From the NCBI RefSeq assembly GCF_014698825.1, contig NZ_JACJTT010000049.1, positions 1-38,913 of the forward strand: 38,913 bases of DNA, read 5' to 3'. A program made the position numbers and the translations under genes. Below are positions 8,919-16,844 of this stretch, piece after piece. The stretch comes from Richelia sinica FACHB-800 (GTDB lineage Bacteria; Cyanobacteriota; Cyanobacteriia; Cyanobacteriales; Nostocaceae). Numbering within the stretch: position 1 is the stretch's first letter; every line of letters starts with the position of its first letter. The notes under the pieces were generated by a model. That model was not told the origin of the DNA, searched no databases, and was given only the letters and a program-made list of their open reading frames with translations.

Positions 8919-8995
8919 ATGTAGGTTGGGTTAAGCGCAGCGCAACCCAACTCAGATATTACTGTTGGGTTTCCTTTCGTCAACCCAACCTACAT
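8919..8995. repeat. Short palindromic intergenic repeat (77 bp)
   Basis: Perfect 14-bp terminal inverted repeats ATGTAGGTTGGGTT (8919-8932) and AACCCAACCTACAT (8982-8995) enclose a second nested pair, CAACCCAAC near 8942-8950 and GTTGGGTTT near 8964-8972. The rest of the spacer 8812-9074 shows no gene. The GTAGGTTGGGTT word recurs in many Nostocales genomes as a dispersed, MITE- or REP-like element; that is recalled, not checked. It sits between the convergent 3' ends of the methyltransferase and proA and could act as a transcription stop. Confidence 0.75.
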
Positions 8996-9074
8996 TTTTT
9001 TGCATCATTTTAGTCTAGACACACCGCTACAATTGAAGATTTTTATAAAGTATCTACTTAGGAATTATCCAACC

Positions 9075-10382
9075 TTAAATCAAATCTTTATGAGTAAATG
9101 ACTTTGCATTTGCCCCTGTGTAGGTACTAACAATATGACCATCACCAGTCATTTGATATTTGTACGTCACCAAACCTTCTAAACCCACAGGCCCCCGTGG
9201 TGGCATTTGTTGGGTGCTAATACCGACTTCTGCACCAAAACCATAACGGAAACCATCAGCAAATCGGGTAGAACAGTTGTGATAAACTCCTGCTGCATTG
9301 ACTAAGGCTTGAAAAGTAGCTGCGGCTTGTAAATCTTCTGTAATAATTGCTTCGGTGTGACGGGAACCAAACGTGTGAATATGTGATATTGCCTCATCTA
9401 ATGAGTCTACTATCTTCACAGATAAAATCAAATCACTATATTCTGTTTCCCAATCTGTAGGTGTGGCACTAGAAATATGATTTAAAATTTTTAATGTACG
9501 CTCGTCACCACGCAATTCTACATGATTTGCCTGTAAAGATGCAGCGACTTGGGGTAAAAATTCAGCCGCGATATTGCTGTGGACTAATAAAGTTTCAATG
9601 GCATTACAAGCAGCAGGATATTGAGTTTTGGCATCAACAGTAATCTGAATTGCTTTTTCAATATCAGCAGCTTGGTCTACATATAAATGACAAATACCAT
9701 CAGCATGACCAAGGACAGGAATACGAGTATTTTCTTGCACAAACCTGACAAAAGAATTGGAACCTCTGGGAATAATTAAATCTACGTATTTATCTAAATG
9801 TAAAAGTTCTAAAATTTCTTCTCTAGTTGTTAATAATTGGACTGCATCAGGGTGAACAGAGGTTTGAGATAAGCCTTGTTTAATAGCTTTAACTATCGCT
9901 TCACAGGAACGTAAAGCCTCCTTACCACCTTTGAGAATGACCCCGTTACCTGATTTAATTGCTAAAGACACAATTTGGATTGCGGCCTCTGGTCTGGCTT
10001 CAAAAATAATCCCCAATACACCTAAAGGACAAGTAATCCGCTTGAGAATTAAACCATTGTCAATTTCTCGATGAATTTGCACTTGTCCCACAGGATCAGC
10101 TAGTTTAGCAACATCACGCACACCAACGATCGCGTCCCGTAACTTATGTTCATCTAGCTGTAAACGTTTATAAAGGGGTTTGGCGATTCCTTCGGCTAAT
10201 GCTGCTTCACAATCCGCAATATTTCCTTGTAAAATTTCCTCTTTAGCTGATTCTAAGGCTTGAGCGATCGCTTCGAGAGCTTGATTTTTTGCTTCTGTAG
10301 ACAAGACACCCAGTTGACTCGCTGCTGCACGGGTTTGTTGGGCAATTTTTGTGAGGGGAACAGTAGCTTGTATAGTCGTCAT
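9075..10382 (-). CDS. proA: Gamma-glutamyl phosphate reductase
   Basis: NADPH-dependent second step of proline synthesis, turning gamma-glutamyl phosphate into glutamate semialdehyde. Aldehyde-dehydrogenase fold: NADP-binding segment [13 protein letters not shown] (near 121-131), LKGGKEA near 150, and the catalytic Cys at C259 in [10 protein letters not shown]. The C-terminal signature [12 protein letters not shown] with [12 protein letters not shown] is diagnostic for ProA. Start is ATG at 10382 (435 aa); a TTG two codons upstream is the alternative. No proB is adjacent, which is ordinary in cyanobacteria. Many HIP1 sites lie inside. Confidence 0.95.
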   Translation of the reverse strand: MTTIQATVPLTKIAQQTRAAASQLGVLSTEAKNQALEAIAQALESAKEEILQGNIADCEAALAEGIAKPLYKRLQLDEHKLRDAIVGVRDVAKLADPVGQVQIHREIDNGLILKRITCPLGVLGIIFEARPEAAIQIVSLAIKSGNGVILKGGKEALRSCEAIVKAIKQGLSQTSVHPDAVQLLTTREEILELLHLDKYVDLIIPRGSNSFVRFVQENTRIPVLGHADGICHLYVDQAADIEKAIQITVDAKTQYPAACNAIETLLVHSNIAAEFLPQVAASLQANHVELRGDERTLKILNHISSATPTDWETEYSDLILSVKIVDSLDEAISHIHTFGSRHTEAIITEDLQAAATFQALVNAAGVYHNCSTRFADGFRYGFGAEVGISTQQMPPRGPVGLEGLVTYKYQMTGDGHIVSTYTGANAKSFTHKDLI

Positions 10383-10600
10383 CTTCAAAAATATATTTAC
10401 ACTATGATCAAAATCTTAACGGTTAGAGGTGACAAGTCTCATTCCCTCAACCGCTTCCCCCGAATGGGTGAACCAACTGGGTAGTTAAATAGTAATCTCA
10501 TTGGGTGAAGTGTGGTAGGAGACAAAAGCATTATTCTGTAAATATCAAAGATGAACCCACAGAAAAACCTAAATAAGCCATACAAACCGAATAAATATTA

Positions 10601-10730
10601 CCAAGGTTAGCATCCCAGAGATATTTATGCGTCCAAATCGGCTAGAGAGACAAAAGCCATGTTGTTTCTCTAGTCTTTTGCTTTGTATATTTGTCTATTT
10701 GCGTCTGGACGTGGGGCTAATTTACCTTGG
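10601..10730. other. Nested inverted repeats: candidate structured RNA or MITE relic
   Basis: Three concentric complementary pairs are seen: CCAAGGT (10601-10607) with ACCTTGG (10724-10730); CGTCCA (10630-10635) with TGGACG (10706-10711); and a 12-bp arm from 10642 (CTAGAGAGACAA) with 10662-10673 (TTGTTTCTCTAG, one G-T pair) around an 8-nt loop. The inner hairpin is followed by TCTTTTG on the plus strand. The symmetry is what a folded leader RNA, small RNA or short transposon remnant would show. No known riboswitch consensus was recognised and strand cannot be decided. Confidence 0.4.
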
Positions 10731-10806
10731 CATCTCACATCAGTAAATTTTCGATAATTTAATTTTCATTACTACTGAAAATTACCATACTCATCTAGAA
10801 GTTCAC

Positions 10807-10857
10807 CTTGGTATCATAATTTCTTATGGTCTAATTAAATATTAGGTATATACCAAG
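10807..10857 (+). promoter_or_regulatory. Inverted repeat in channel gene leader
   Basis: CTTGGTAT (10807-10814) and ATACCAAG (10850-10857) are perfect 8-bp complements separated by 35 nt; the second arm ends nine bases before the ATG at 10867. If transcribed, the stem would enclose the ribosome-binding region. It could alternatively be an operator. No clear Shine-Dalgarno is seen here. Confidence 0.35.
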
Positions 10858-10866
10858 CAACTCTCT

Positions 10867-12030
10867 ATGAAGCGTGCGATCGCTAGAATATTTCACTCAG
10901 TTATCGATTTATTTCGTCATCGATATAAAAGCAAGTATCATATCTTACCCTTCGTTACTTTAGGGTTAATCACCGCATTTCTCTTCATTTTGCCCCATCC
11001 TGGACAGGCCCAAACACCACCAGCCAGCAAACCATTAATAGTCGCCACAAGGGAAATAGAACCCTTTGTCTTTAGTAGCAAAGGACAACTCACAGGATTT
11101 AGTATTGATTTGTGGCGGGGTATCGCTCAAGAAATGGGTGTCAAATCCGAGTTTGTTGAGTATGGCAATGTAGCAGAATTACTCTCTGCCCTCAAATCTG
11201 GTAAAGCAGATTTAGGTATTGCTGCCATTTCCATTACATCAGAACGACAGGAGAATTTTGATTTTTCCTTACCCATGTTTGGTGCGGGACTGCAAATTTT
11301 AGTACGTAACCCAGGGGCTAACAATAGTGCTGTTCCCAACCTCTTACAAACATTTTTTTCTCCTGGTCTGCTTCAAGTCATTGGTATCGCTTTAATCTTA
11401 GTTGTGATTGCCGCCCATATCCTCTGGTTTTCTGAACGTGATCACGAAGAAGGCATGATTCCCAAATCATACTTTCCTGGTATCTTCAAAGCTGGTTGGT
11501 GGGCTGCGGCGACATTAGCTACCCAAGCCGACGAAATGCCCAAAGGCCCAATAGGCAGAATCATAGCCGTTATTTGGATGTTTATTGGCGTTCTCTTTGT
11601 CGCTTACTTCACTGCCAGTGCCACCACAGCTTTAACGGTGCAACAACTTCAAGGAGATATTAAAAGTATAGATGACCTACCTGGTAGAGTGGTTGCTACT
11701 ACGGCTGGAAGTACAGCCTCTAAATACCTCCAAGAATTGAAGATTTCCATATCTGAGTTCCCCAAAATTGAACAAGCCTATGAAGCTTTGCAGAAGAAAA
11801 AAGCTGACGCAGTAGTTTTTGACGCGCCTGTACTTCTTTATTACGCTGCTAATCAAGGGAAAGGCAAAGTAGAAGTGGTGGGTAGTATTTTTCGGGAAGA
11901 AAATTACGGCATTGCCCTACCTAACAATAGCCCCTACCGAAAACCCATCAATAGTGCTTTGCTGACCCTGAAAGAGAATGGCATTTATCAATCTCTATAT
12001 GAGAAATGGTTCGGTGTGAAACAATCTTAA
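10867..12030 (+). CDS. Bacterial ionotropic glutamate receptor-like channel with non-GYG pore
   Basis: Ligand-gated channel of the GluR0 type: a periplasmic two-lobed binding domain split by a pore module. Order: N-terminal hydrophobic segment 27-44 with GQAQ cleavage region near 46-49; S1 lobe 55-148; TM1 168-187; re-entrant pore 207-226; TM2 231-254; S2 lobe 260-385. S1 contains SITSERQENFDFSLPMF, where R127 matches the alpha-carboxylate-binding Arg of the family; S2 contains GSTASKYL (281-288) and D319 in VVFDAPVL at the amino-group position. The pore reads TLATQADEMP where GluR0 has a TVGYG K+ filter, and TM2 reads AYFTASATTALT, comparable to the SYTANLAAFLT gate of animal receptors. K+ selectivity is therefore unlikely; ligand is unknown but should be an amino acid. 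Confidence 0.85.
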   Translation: MKRAIARIFHSVIDLFRHRYKSKYHILPFVTLGLITAFLFILPHPGQAQTPPASKPLIVATREIEPFVFSSKGQLTGFSIDLWRGIAQEMGVKSEFVEYGNVAELLSALKSGKADLGIAAISITSERQENFDFSLPMFGAGLQILVRNPGANNSAVPNLLQTFFSPGLLQVIGIALILVVIAAHILWFSERDHEEGMIPKSYFPGIFKAGWWAAATLATQADEMPKGPIGRIIAVIWMFIGVLFVAYFTASATTALTVQQLQGDIKSIDDLPGRVVATTAGSTASKYLQELKISISEFPKIEQAYEALQKKKADAVVFDAPVLLYYAANQGKGKVEVVGSIFREENYGIALPNNSPYRKPINSALLTLKENGIYQSLYEKWFGVKQS

Positions 12031-12113
12031 ATTTTGCCAAAAAATCAGCCTTCCCTGACTAAACAGGGAGACAGTGAAATATATTTGCAATTTTGCGATT
12101 TTGCAATTTTTGC

Positions 12114-12917
12114 TCATTCACCTTTGGCAAGTTGGGCTTTCGCCTGCTGCCAAAGTGCATCTAACTCTTCCAAGCTATAGTCTGACAGGGGGCGGTCAAC
12201 AACTGCCTCCATTTTTTCTATTCTTTGTATCAGGCGCTGATTAGTGCCTTGTAAACCAGCACTTGGATCTATATTATACCATCGGCCAATTTGAACGATC
12301 GCAAATAACAAGTCTCCTAACTCTGCTTGTTGACGTTCTGGTGTTTCTTCCGCTAAGGCATGTTTTAACTCTGCCAACTCCTCATCAACTTTTGCCCACA
12401 CTTCATTCACATTTTCCCACTCAAAGCCAGATATAGCAGCCTTTTGAGAAATCTTCATCGCCCCAGCTAAAGGTGGTAATGTGCGTTGATAACTGCGGAG
12501 TTTTTTACTGAGTGTTTGTTTCTCCTCACCCTTTTCTTCAGCTTTAATACTTTCCCAATTTTGCTTAATTTCATCCATGCTATTCACCGTCACATCACCA
12601 AACACATGGGGATGACGACGAATCAATTTTTTCGCAATTCCTTGGGCAACTTCTTTTAAGGTAAAATGCCCGGCTTCACTGGCAATTTGGGCTTGTAAGA
12701 CTACTTGTAATAATAAATCTCCTAACTCTTCGGCGATCGCTTCTTGATTGCCCCTTTGAATTGCGTCTACCACTTCGTAAGCTTCTTCAATCACATAGGG
12801 GGTCAAGGATTGGGGTGTTTGTTCCAAATCCCAAGGACAACCACCATCAGGCGATCGCAATTTCGCCACTACTTCAATTAATTCCTGCAACGCTGCTAAA
12901 GCCTGATTATCTGACAT
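12114..12917 (-). CDS. mazG: Nucleoside triphosphate pyrophosphohydrolase MazG
   Basis: All-alpha NTP pyrophosphatase that removes non-canonical or excess (d)NTPs. Two MazG domains are visible in 267 aa: the first with PWDLEQTPQSL, EEAYEVVDAI and EELGDLLLQVV (metal-binding ExxE and ExxD sets), the second near 165-235 with ELAELKHAL and ELGDLLFAIVQ. This is the long E. coli-type MazG, not the short phage form. The downstream end lies 83 bp from the channel gene stop (convergent). It starts 7 bp after the DUF2227 gene and is probably co-transcribed with it. Confidence 0.93.
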   Translation of the reverse strand: MSDNQALAALQELIEVVAKLRSPDGGCPWDLEQTPQSLTPYVIEEAYEVVDAIQRGNQEAIAEELGDLLLQVVLQAQIASEAGHFTLKEVAQGIAKKLIRRHPHVFGDVTVNSMDEIKQNWESIKAEEKGEEKQTLSKKLRSYQRTLPPLAGAMKISQKAAISGFEWENVNEVWAKVDEELAELKHALAEETPERQQAELGDLLFAIVQIGRWYNIDPSAGLQGTNQRLIQRIEKMEAVVDRPLSDYSLEELDALWQQAKAQLAKGE

Positions 12918-12924
12918 ATTTCCT

Positions 12925-13530
12925 TTAACCTCTGGGTTTTTCGGTGTTCTTAGATCGCCTTTTCACCCGACGATTAGTGACTTTACGTTTCTTAATTTTG
13001 CCACTAGGCAGTAGACCTTGTATCCCTTGCTTTTGCATTCGTTTGTAAGCAGAACCACCCCAATCACTGAGGGAATGACTCATAGCCCCCAATTCCAACC
13101 CGACAAACAGGGCGAAAAATTCACCATAATAACGAAAAAGCGATCGCCCCAAACTCCCACCCACATCTTGCCAAGTCCAAGCCACATTTCCCAACTTGGT
13201 CACAATCACAAAGGCCACAAGCAAAAATATGCCCAAAGCCGTGGTCAAATAAACTACCCGCAACGTCGTGCCAATAATCGGCCCATGAGATAAAAACGAA
13301 CGGTGACGAAGGCTTTTTTGATAAGGTAGCCACAACCAGCGCAAATAACCCCAACGCTGAAATTGCCGTGAATATATATCTAAATCTGGGCCAAACATCA
13401 GCCCACCAAACATAAACCCACCAGCCACCAACAAAGTCACATTACTACTACGAGTGGAAAATAACGTTAAACCCGCCACAAATGGCAAAGACCACAAAGT
13501 AATGCGATCGTGCGTCTGACCAGAGGGCAT
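12925..13530 (-). CDS. DUF2227 putative metal-binding membrane protein
   Basis: A 201-aa protein of the cyanobacterial DUF2227 family. It opens with MPSGQTHDRITLWSLP (H7, D8), followed by hydrophobic segments near 15-50, GPDLDIYSRQFQRWG (D49, D51), a HRSFLSHGPIIGT motif near 76-88, a long membrane span near 90-108, and HSLSDWGGS near 152-160. The conserved His and Asp residues resemble those of membrane-bound metal-dependent hydrolases such as the YdjM family. The C-terminus from 175 is very basic (KIKKRKVTNRRVKRRSK). Activity unknown. First gene of a likely pair with mazG. Confidence 0.8.
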   Translation of the reverse strand: MPSGQTHDRITLWSLPFVAGLTLFSTRSSNVTLLVAGGFMFGGLMFGPDLDIYSRQFQRWGYLRWLWLPYQKSLRHRSFLSHGPIIGTTLRVVYLTTALGIFLLVAFVIVTKLGNVAWTWQDVGGSLGRSLFRYYGEFFALFVGLELGAMSHSLSDWGGSAYKRMQKQGIQGLLPSGKIKKRKVTNRRVKRRSKNTEKPRG

Positions 13531-13698
13531 ATGGAGAAAATAAAAACCAAAAGTGCAAAATTGAATCCTGAGACAGTATAGCCCAATACCCTATGAAATC
13601 AGATTTTTTCTTTGCCCCCAGCGATGCCAAAAAAATTTTTTCCAAAATACTTGCAAAATTTTAAAAGGCTATGCTATATTAATTAAGGTGAAACACGC

Positions 13699-13771
<73 letters not shown>

Positions 13772-13777
13772 TCATTG

Positions 13778-13806
13778 AAATCCCCTGAGTTCAGGGGATT
13801 TTTTAT
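13778..13806 (+). terminator. Intrinsic terminator of tRNA-Val
   Basis: AATCCCCTGA (13779-13788) pairs perfectly with TCAGGGGATT (13791-13800) over a two-base centre, followed by TTTTATTT. It is a textbook rho-independent terminator seven bases after the tRNA. Confidence 0.92.
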
Positions 13807-13817
13807 TTATACTGTAA

Positions 13818-14108
13818 ATTACCCATAACTTTGCCACTACCAGGTTATCCCAAGTTATACTGGAAGCCCTCGATTCTCATGCTGTCCTTGATGAGAAAGA
13901 CAGGACTCGAACCATTAGGCACGCAATAGCTTAGTATTTGGATTTACCAGAAGATTCGGTTGAAGATAGAGTGAACTTACTGGAACAGGATATAGAGCAG
14001 TTACGTGAACAAGCTCAACTTACAGAGAAGAGAACTGATTTACTAGAAATGAAGCTTAACGAGTTGAATCACGTAGTAACATTATTTATAGGACTGCAAC
14101 AGAAATAA
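13818..14108 (+). pseudogene. Decayed small coiled-coil gene with in-frame TAG
   Basis: One reading frame gives a coherent protein interrupted by a single TAG at 13932-13934. Before the stop it reads TTRLSQVILEALDSHAVL..DRTRTIRHAIA; after it reads YLDLPEDSVEDRVNLLEQD, then a heptad-patterned helix (LREQAQL, LLEMKLNEL) and ends VTLFIGLQQK at TAA 14106-14108. CAG to TAG (Gln) would explain the break. No ATG, GTG or TTG exists upstream in frame before TAA 13815-13817, so the start is also lost. Total about 95 codons. The N-terminal part resembles a ribbon-helix-helix or similar small regulator and the C-terminal part a coiled coil; family not identified. A short product from TTG 13938 (56 aa) is possible. 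Confidence 0.55.
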
Positions 14109-14260
14109 GATTTTATGATTACTTTTAACAAAGTCACAGTTATTTGGAGCGAAAAGTATATGATCTTGTGAACAATTTAAATATTAAAAATCACTAGTAG
14201 TGTCTAATAATTTTAATAAAGGTCGAACGCTGAGATAAAATTTCTATTTTTTAGTAAATA

Positions 14261-14292
14261 AAAAGCGAGTTATTTAAAAATGACTCGCTTTT
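14261..14292 (-). terminator. Terminator of the DUF488 module
   Basis: AAAAGCGAGT (14261-14270) and ACTCGCTTTT (14283-14292) form a perfect 10-bp stem with a 12-nt loop. On the minus strand the second arm runs into TTTTTATTTACT, giving an intrinsic terminator 27 bp past the DUF488 gene stop. The stem would also read from the plus strand. Confidence 0.85.
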
Positions 14293-14318
14293 CATAAGTT
14301 TAACATCAAAGTAGCATC

Positions 14319-14756
14319 TTATTCCAAATGTTTGATTTGCCTATCTACTAGCTTCTGTAGTTGTTGTGCAATATCTACTCTATGACAACGACATGAGTTT
14401 TTTTCAGCGCATAACAGTAGAATAGTGCCGATTTTAGCGATTTCTGATACTTCTTGTAGTGCAACAGTTGCTTCTTGGTAATTAGGAGGAATCCAATTGC
14501 TATTACCCGATGTGTTACCTAAAGAAACTTTAGAGATGTAGTTGATATTTTTTGTGGAACAAAACTCCTCTATTATTTCTCCGTACCATTTGCGGCTCCA
14601 AGCACGAGGATTTAATCTAACATCAACAACACAAATGACCTGGAAACTTTTTAAATATGAAAAAAAATCATCGTAATTATTTCTATTCCCATAGCCAAAT
14701 GTTAGGATGAATTTGTCAGAATAATCATTTTTATCGCTGTGTTCAGTATTAAGCAT
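14319..14756 (-). CDS. DUF488 family protein
   Basis: A 145-aa single-domain DUF488 protein. Family hallmarks are the beta-strand entry LTFGYGNR (18-25, replacing the usual TIGHSxR), VVDVRLNPRAWSRKW (43-57, DVR with a following SR), and the C-terminal LLLCAEKNSCRCHRVDIA (113-130) with C116, C122, C124 and H125. The CAE...CHR set suggests a catalytic or metal site, but no activity is established for the family. It begins 8 bp after the upstream gene and shares its terminator, so the two form one operon. DUF488 genes are often found in mobile or DNA-modification contexts; that is recalled. AT-rich compared with neighbours. Confidence 0.82.
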   Translation of the reverse strand: MLNTEHSDKNDYSDKFILTFGYGNRNNYDDFFSYLKSFQVICVVDVRLNPRAWSRKWYGEIIEEFCSTKNINYISKVSLGNTSGNSNWIPPNYQEATVALQEVSEIAKIGTILLLCAEKNSCRCHRVDIAQQLQKLVDRQIKHLE

Positions 14757-14764
14757 TTTTATTC

Positions 14765-15595
14765 TTAAAAAAGACTGAGCTGTTCATGTTCTACTTGTTT
14801 ATATTTTACTATAGGTGGATACACAAGACCAATAATCATAAAGCTATTGGAATGATTTTTCAAATTACCAATTATAAAATATAAATCTTTCTCATACATG
14901 AAGCTATCTTCTAATTTCTGTCTCACTTTTTCCAAGGCATCTTTTTCTCGTGATTCTAAGTCTGGAAATTGTGATTTATTTCTACAGTTTCTATACAACT
15001 GCATGATTTCCCAATCACTTATACTATATTCATGTTTAATTCCATCACAATCTGTGAATTTATAACCAAATTTGTAAGGAATTTTCTCAAGTTTAGACAT
15101 TGGATTAGATGGTTCCAATAATTCGAACAAATCAAGCTGATCTTGTACGGTTTGCTGTTTAGGATTCCAGTCACGTTCTGTAGGCTTACTGAAATATTTC
15201 TCTATACTCAAAGGCTTTATCAGCCCTAAAGATTTCTTTTGTTCTTGGATATCTCGAGTTGACCTAAATTGAAAAGGCAAGATAAACTTTTTGATGTCTG
15301 ACCAATTATTTGCAGTGCTTACTTTTCTAATAATCTCAATTGAAGTGTCTACTAGCCGAAAGCTTTCTGGTCTATAATCTTTTTCATTTTTTTCAATTTT
15401 AGCACTAATAATACTCCATCTGGGATAGCGTTTATCAATTTCTAGTTCTCGAAATCGGATTGGATAAATACGAATCCATTGCAAAGGATTTTCATCATCA
15501 TCTAATAAAATTCCTGCTGTACATACAGTCTCTTTATATTTAATGCTTATTGAAGGATAAGTTTTTGTGGCTATTAATATTTTTCTCCGTTCCAT
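14765..15595 (-). CDS. Unrecognised accessory protein with two beta-clamp-binding motifs
   Basis: I do not recognise this 276-aa family with certainty. The N-terminus is MERRKILIATKTYPSISIKY, followed by a beta-rich region with LQWIRIYPIRFREL and YPRWSIISAKIE, a polar middle, and a C-terminal region with YIIGN-like strand (LYFIIGNLKNH) and FMIIGLVYPP. Two exact matches to the bacterial sliding-clamp consensus QL[S/D]LF are present: QLDLF at 153-157, in a polar low-structure segment, and QLSLF at 272-276 as the very last residues. This suggests a protein held at the replication clamp. Few charged catalytic motifs stand out. It is the first gene of a pair with DUF488 (8 bp gap). No Shine-Dalgarno is evident before ATG 15595. 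Confidence 0.7.
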   Translation of the reverse strand: MERRKILIATKTYPSISIKYKETVCTAGILLDDDENPLQWIRIYPIRFRELEIDKRYPRWSIISAKIEKNEKDYRPESFRLVDTSIEIIRKVSTANNWSDIKKFILPFQFRSTRDIQEQKKSLGLIKPLSIEKYFSKPTERDWNPKQQTVQDQLDLFELLEPSNPMSKLEKIPYKFGYKFTDCDGIKHEYSISDWEIMQLYRNCRNKSQFPDLESREKDALEKVRQKLEDSFMYEKDLYFIIGNLKNHSNSFMIIGLVYPPIVKYKQVEHEQLSLF

Positions 15596-15746
15596 AGACG
15601 TTATCTTTACTAAGTTAGATTTTGAGCCAAGGACTATTTATAACTGCTACGAGCTTGAGTAACTAGACTTCCTTTTATAACCCAAACCTTTTTAAAAATA
15701 CTATATTTAGTGTGTCTTTCGATACTAGTGTATGACAATTATAGAG

Positions 15747-15788
15747 GTAATTTAGTTCTAAATATACCCAAAGACAGTAATTTAGTTC
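15747..15788. repeat. 12-bp direct repeat in divergent promoter region
   Basis: GTAATTTAGTTC occurs at 15747-15758 and again at 15777-15788, 30 bp apart (about three helical turns). It lies between the divergent accessory module (start 15595) and the deacylase gene (start 15861), nearer the latter. It could be a pair of operator sites; no known regulator consensus matches. Confidence 0.35.
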
Positions 15789-15860
15789 AAAAGTTTGGCC
15801 ATAGGAAGATGAAAAAATGACGCTACAATGATGATTCATCAATATTTTTGATAGCCAGCT

Positions 15861-16787
15861 ATGCTACCAGTTATCTATAGTGAGGAATTTCTGGAACACT
15901 TGACGGGAAATTATCATCCAGAAAAACCAGAACGGTTGACAGCTATAGTTAAAGCTTTGCAAGCAGCAAGTTTTGCTGACCAAATTGAATGGATATTACC
16001 CACACCAGTGGTAGCTAAACCACAACTGAAGTCTTATTTGGAAACTGCCCATAGTTCTAAATATATTCAAAAAGTAGAAGCGATCGCTTCTCAAGGTGGA
16101 GGTTACTTAGATGGAGACACTCCCATTTCTCCCCGTAGCTATGATGTGGCCTTATTGGCGGTGAGTGCTTGGTTAGATGGTGTAGATTTAGTCTTAGCCA
16201 GGGAAAATCCCGCCTTTGTCCTAGCGCGGCCACCGGGACACCATGCAACAAATCAGACAGGTATGGGCTTTTGTTTATTTTCCAACGCAGCGATCGCTTG
16301 TTTTTATGCTTTGCAACAGCCAGGAATTAACCGTGTAGCAGTCCTTGACTGGGACGTACATCACGGTAACGGTACTCAGTCTTTAGTGGAAACTTCCCCA
16401 GAAATAGCCTATTGTTCTCTCCATCAATTCCCCTGTTATCCCGGTACTGGGAAAGCCTCGGAGAGGGGATTATATAAAAATGTCCTTAATTTACCTCTTC
16501 CCCCTGGAAGTGATATTAAAGTCTATCAACCGCTTTGGGAAAATAAAATAATACCTTTTTTAAAAAATTTTCAGCCAGATTTACTAATAGTCAGTGCTGG
16601 TTATGATGCCTTAGCCGATGACCCATTAGCTAGTATGTATTTGCAACCAGAAGATTTTGGTTTATTTACTGAATATTGTTTAAGTGTGACGAGAAAAATA
16701 CTTTTGGGATTAGAAGGTGGGTACGATTTATCCAGCCTTTCTCAAGCTGTTTTACAAACAGTAGAACGATGTGTAGAAGTTTCTTAA
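15861..16787 (+). CDS. Histone deacetylase family protein (class II-like amidohydrolase)
   Basis: Zinc-dependent deacylase fold, 308 aa. Catalytic landmarks: RPPGHHA with tandem H127 and H128, zinc ligands D165 and H167 in LDWDVHHGNGTQ, and the third ligand D254 in SAGYDALADDPL; the GGYD loop near 289-292 supplies the substrate-binding glycines. The N-terminus HPEKPERLTAI is typical of bacterial acetoin-utilisation/polyamine deacetylase relatives. Substrate in cyanobacteria is not known from sequence: acetyl-lysine, acetylpolyamine or another acylamide are all possible. Transcribed alone; 57 bp separate it from the convergent hybrid kinase gene. Confidence 0.92.
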   Translation: MLPVIYSEEFLEHLTGNYHPEKPERLTAIVKALQAASFADQIEWILPTPVVAKPQLKSYLETAHSSKYIQKVEAIASQGGGYLDGDTPISPRSYDVALLAVSAWLDGVDLVLARENPAFVLARPPGHHATNQTGMGFCLFSNAAIACFYALQQPGINRVAVLDWDVHHGNGTQSLVETSPEIAYCSLHQFPCYPGTGKASERGLYKNVLNLPLPPGSDIKVYQPLWENKIIPFLKNFQPDLLIVSAGYDALADDPLASMYLQPEDFGLFTEYCLSVTRKILLGLEGGYDLSSLSQAVLQTVERCVEVS

Positions 16788-16844
16788 TTGTGAATATTAA
16801 ACATAATCTTGATGAAATTTTCGCACACCATGCAGATAAGTTTT

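Larger units (their letters stand above)
10383..10866. other. Intergenic region proA / channel gene
   Basis: A 484-bp spacer between the divergent proA and channel genes. No convincing coding potential was seen. It holds a set of nested inverted repeats at 10601-10730 and a separate inverted repeat at 10807-10857, listed on their own. Promoters for both genes should lie here; none could be assigned with confidence. Confidence 0.5.

Noticed and set aside
13901-13925. GGACTCGAACC, which looks like the reverse of a tRNA T arm, near tRNA-Val
   Set aside because: The flanking bases do not pair as a T stem and no cloverleaf can be made. It is better read as part of the decayed coding frame (DRTRTI).
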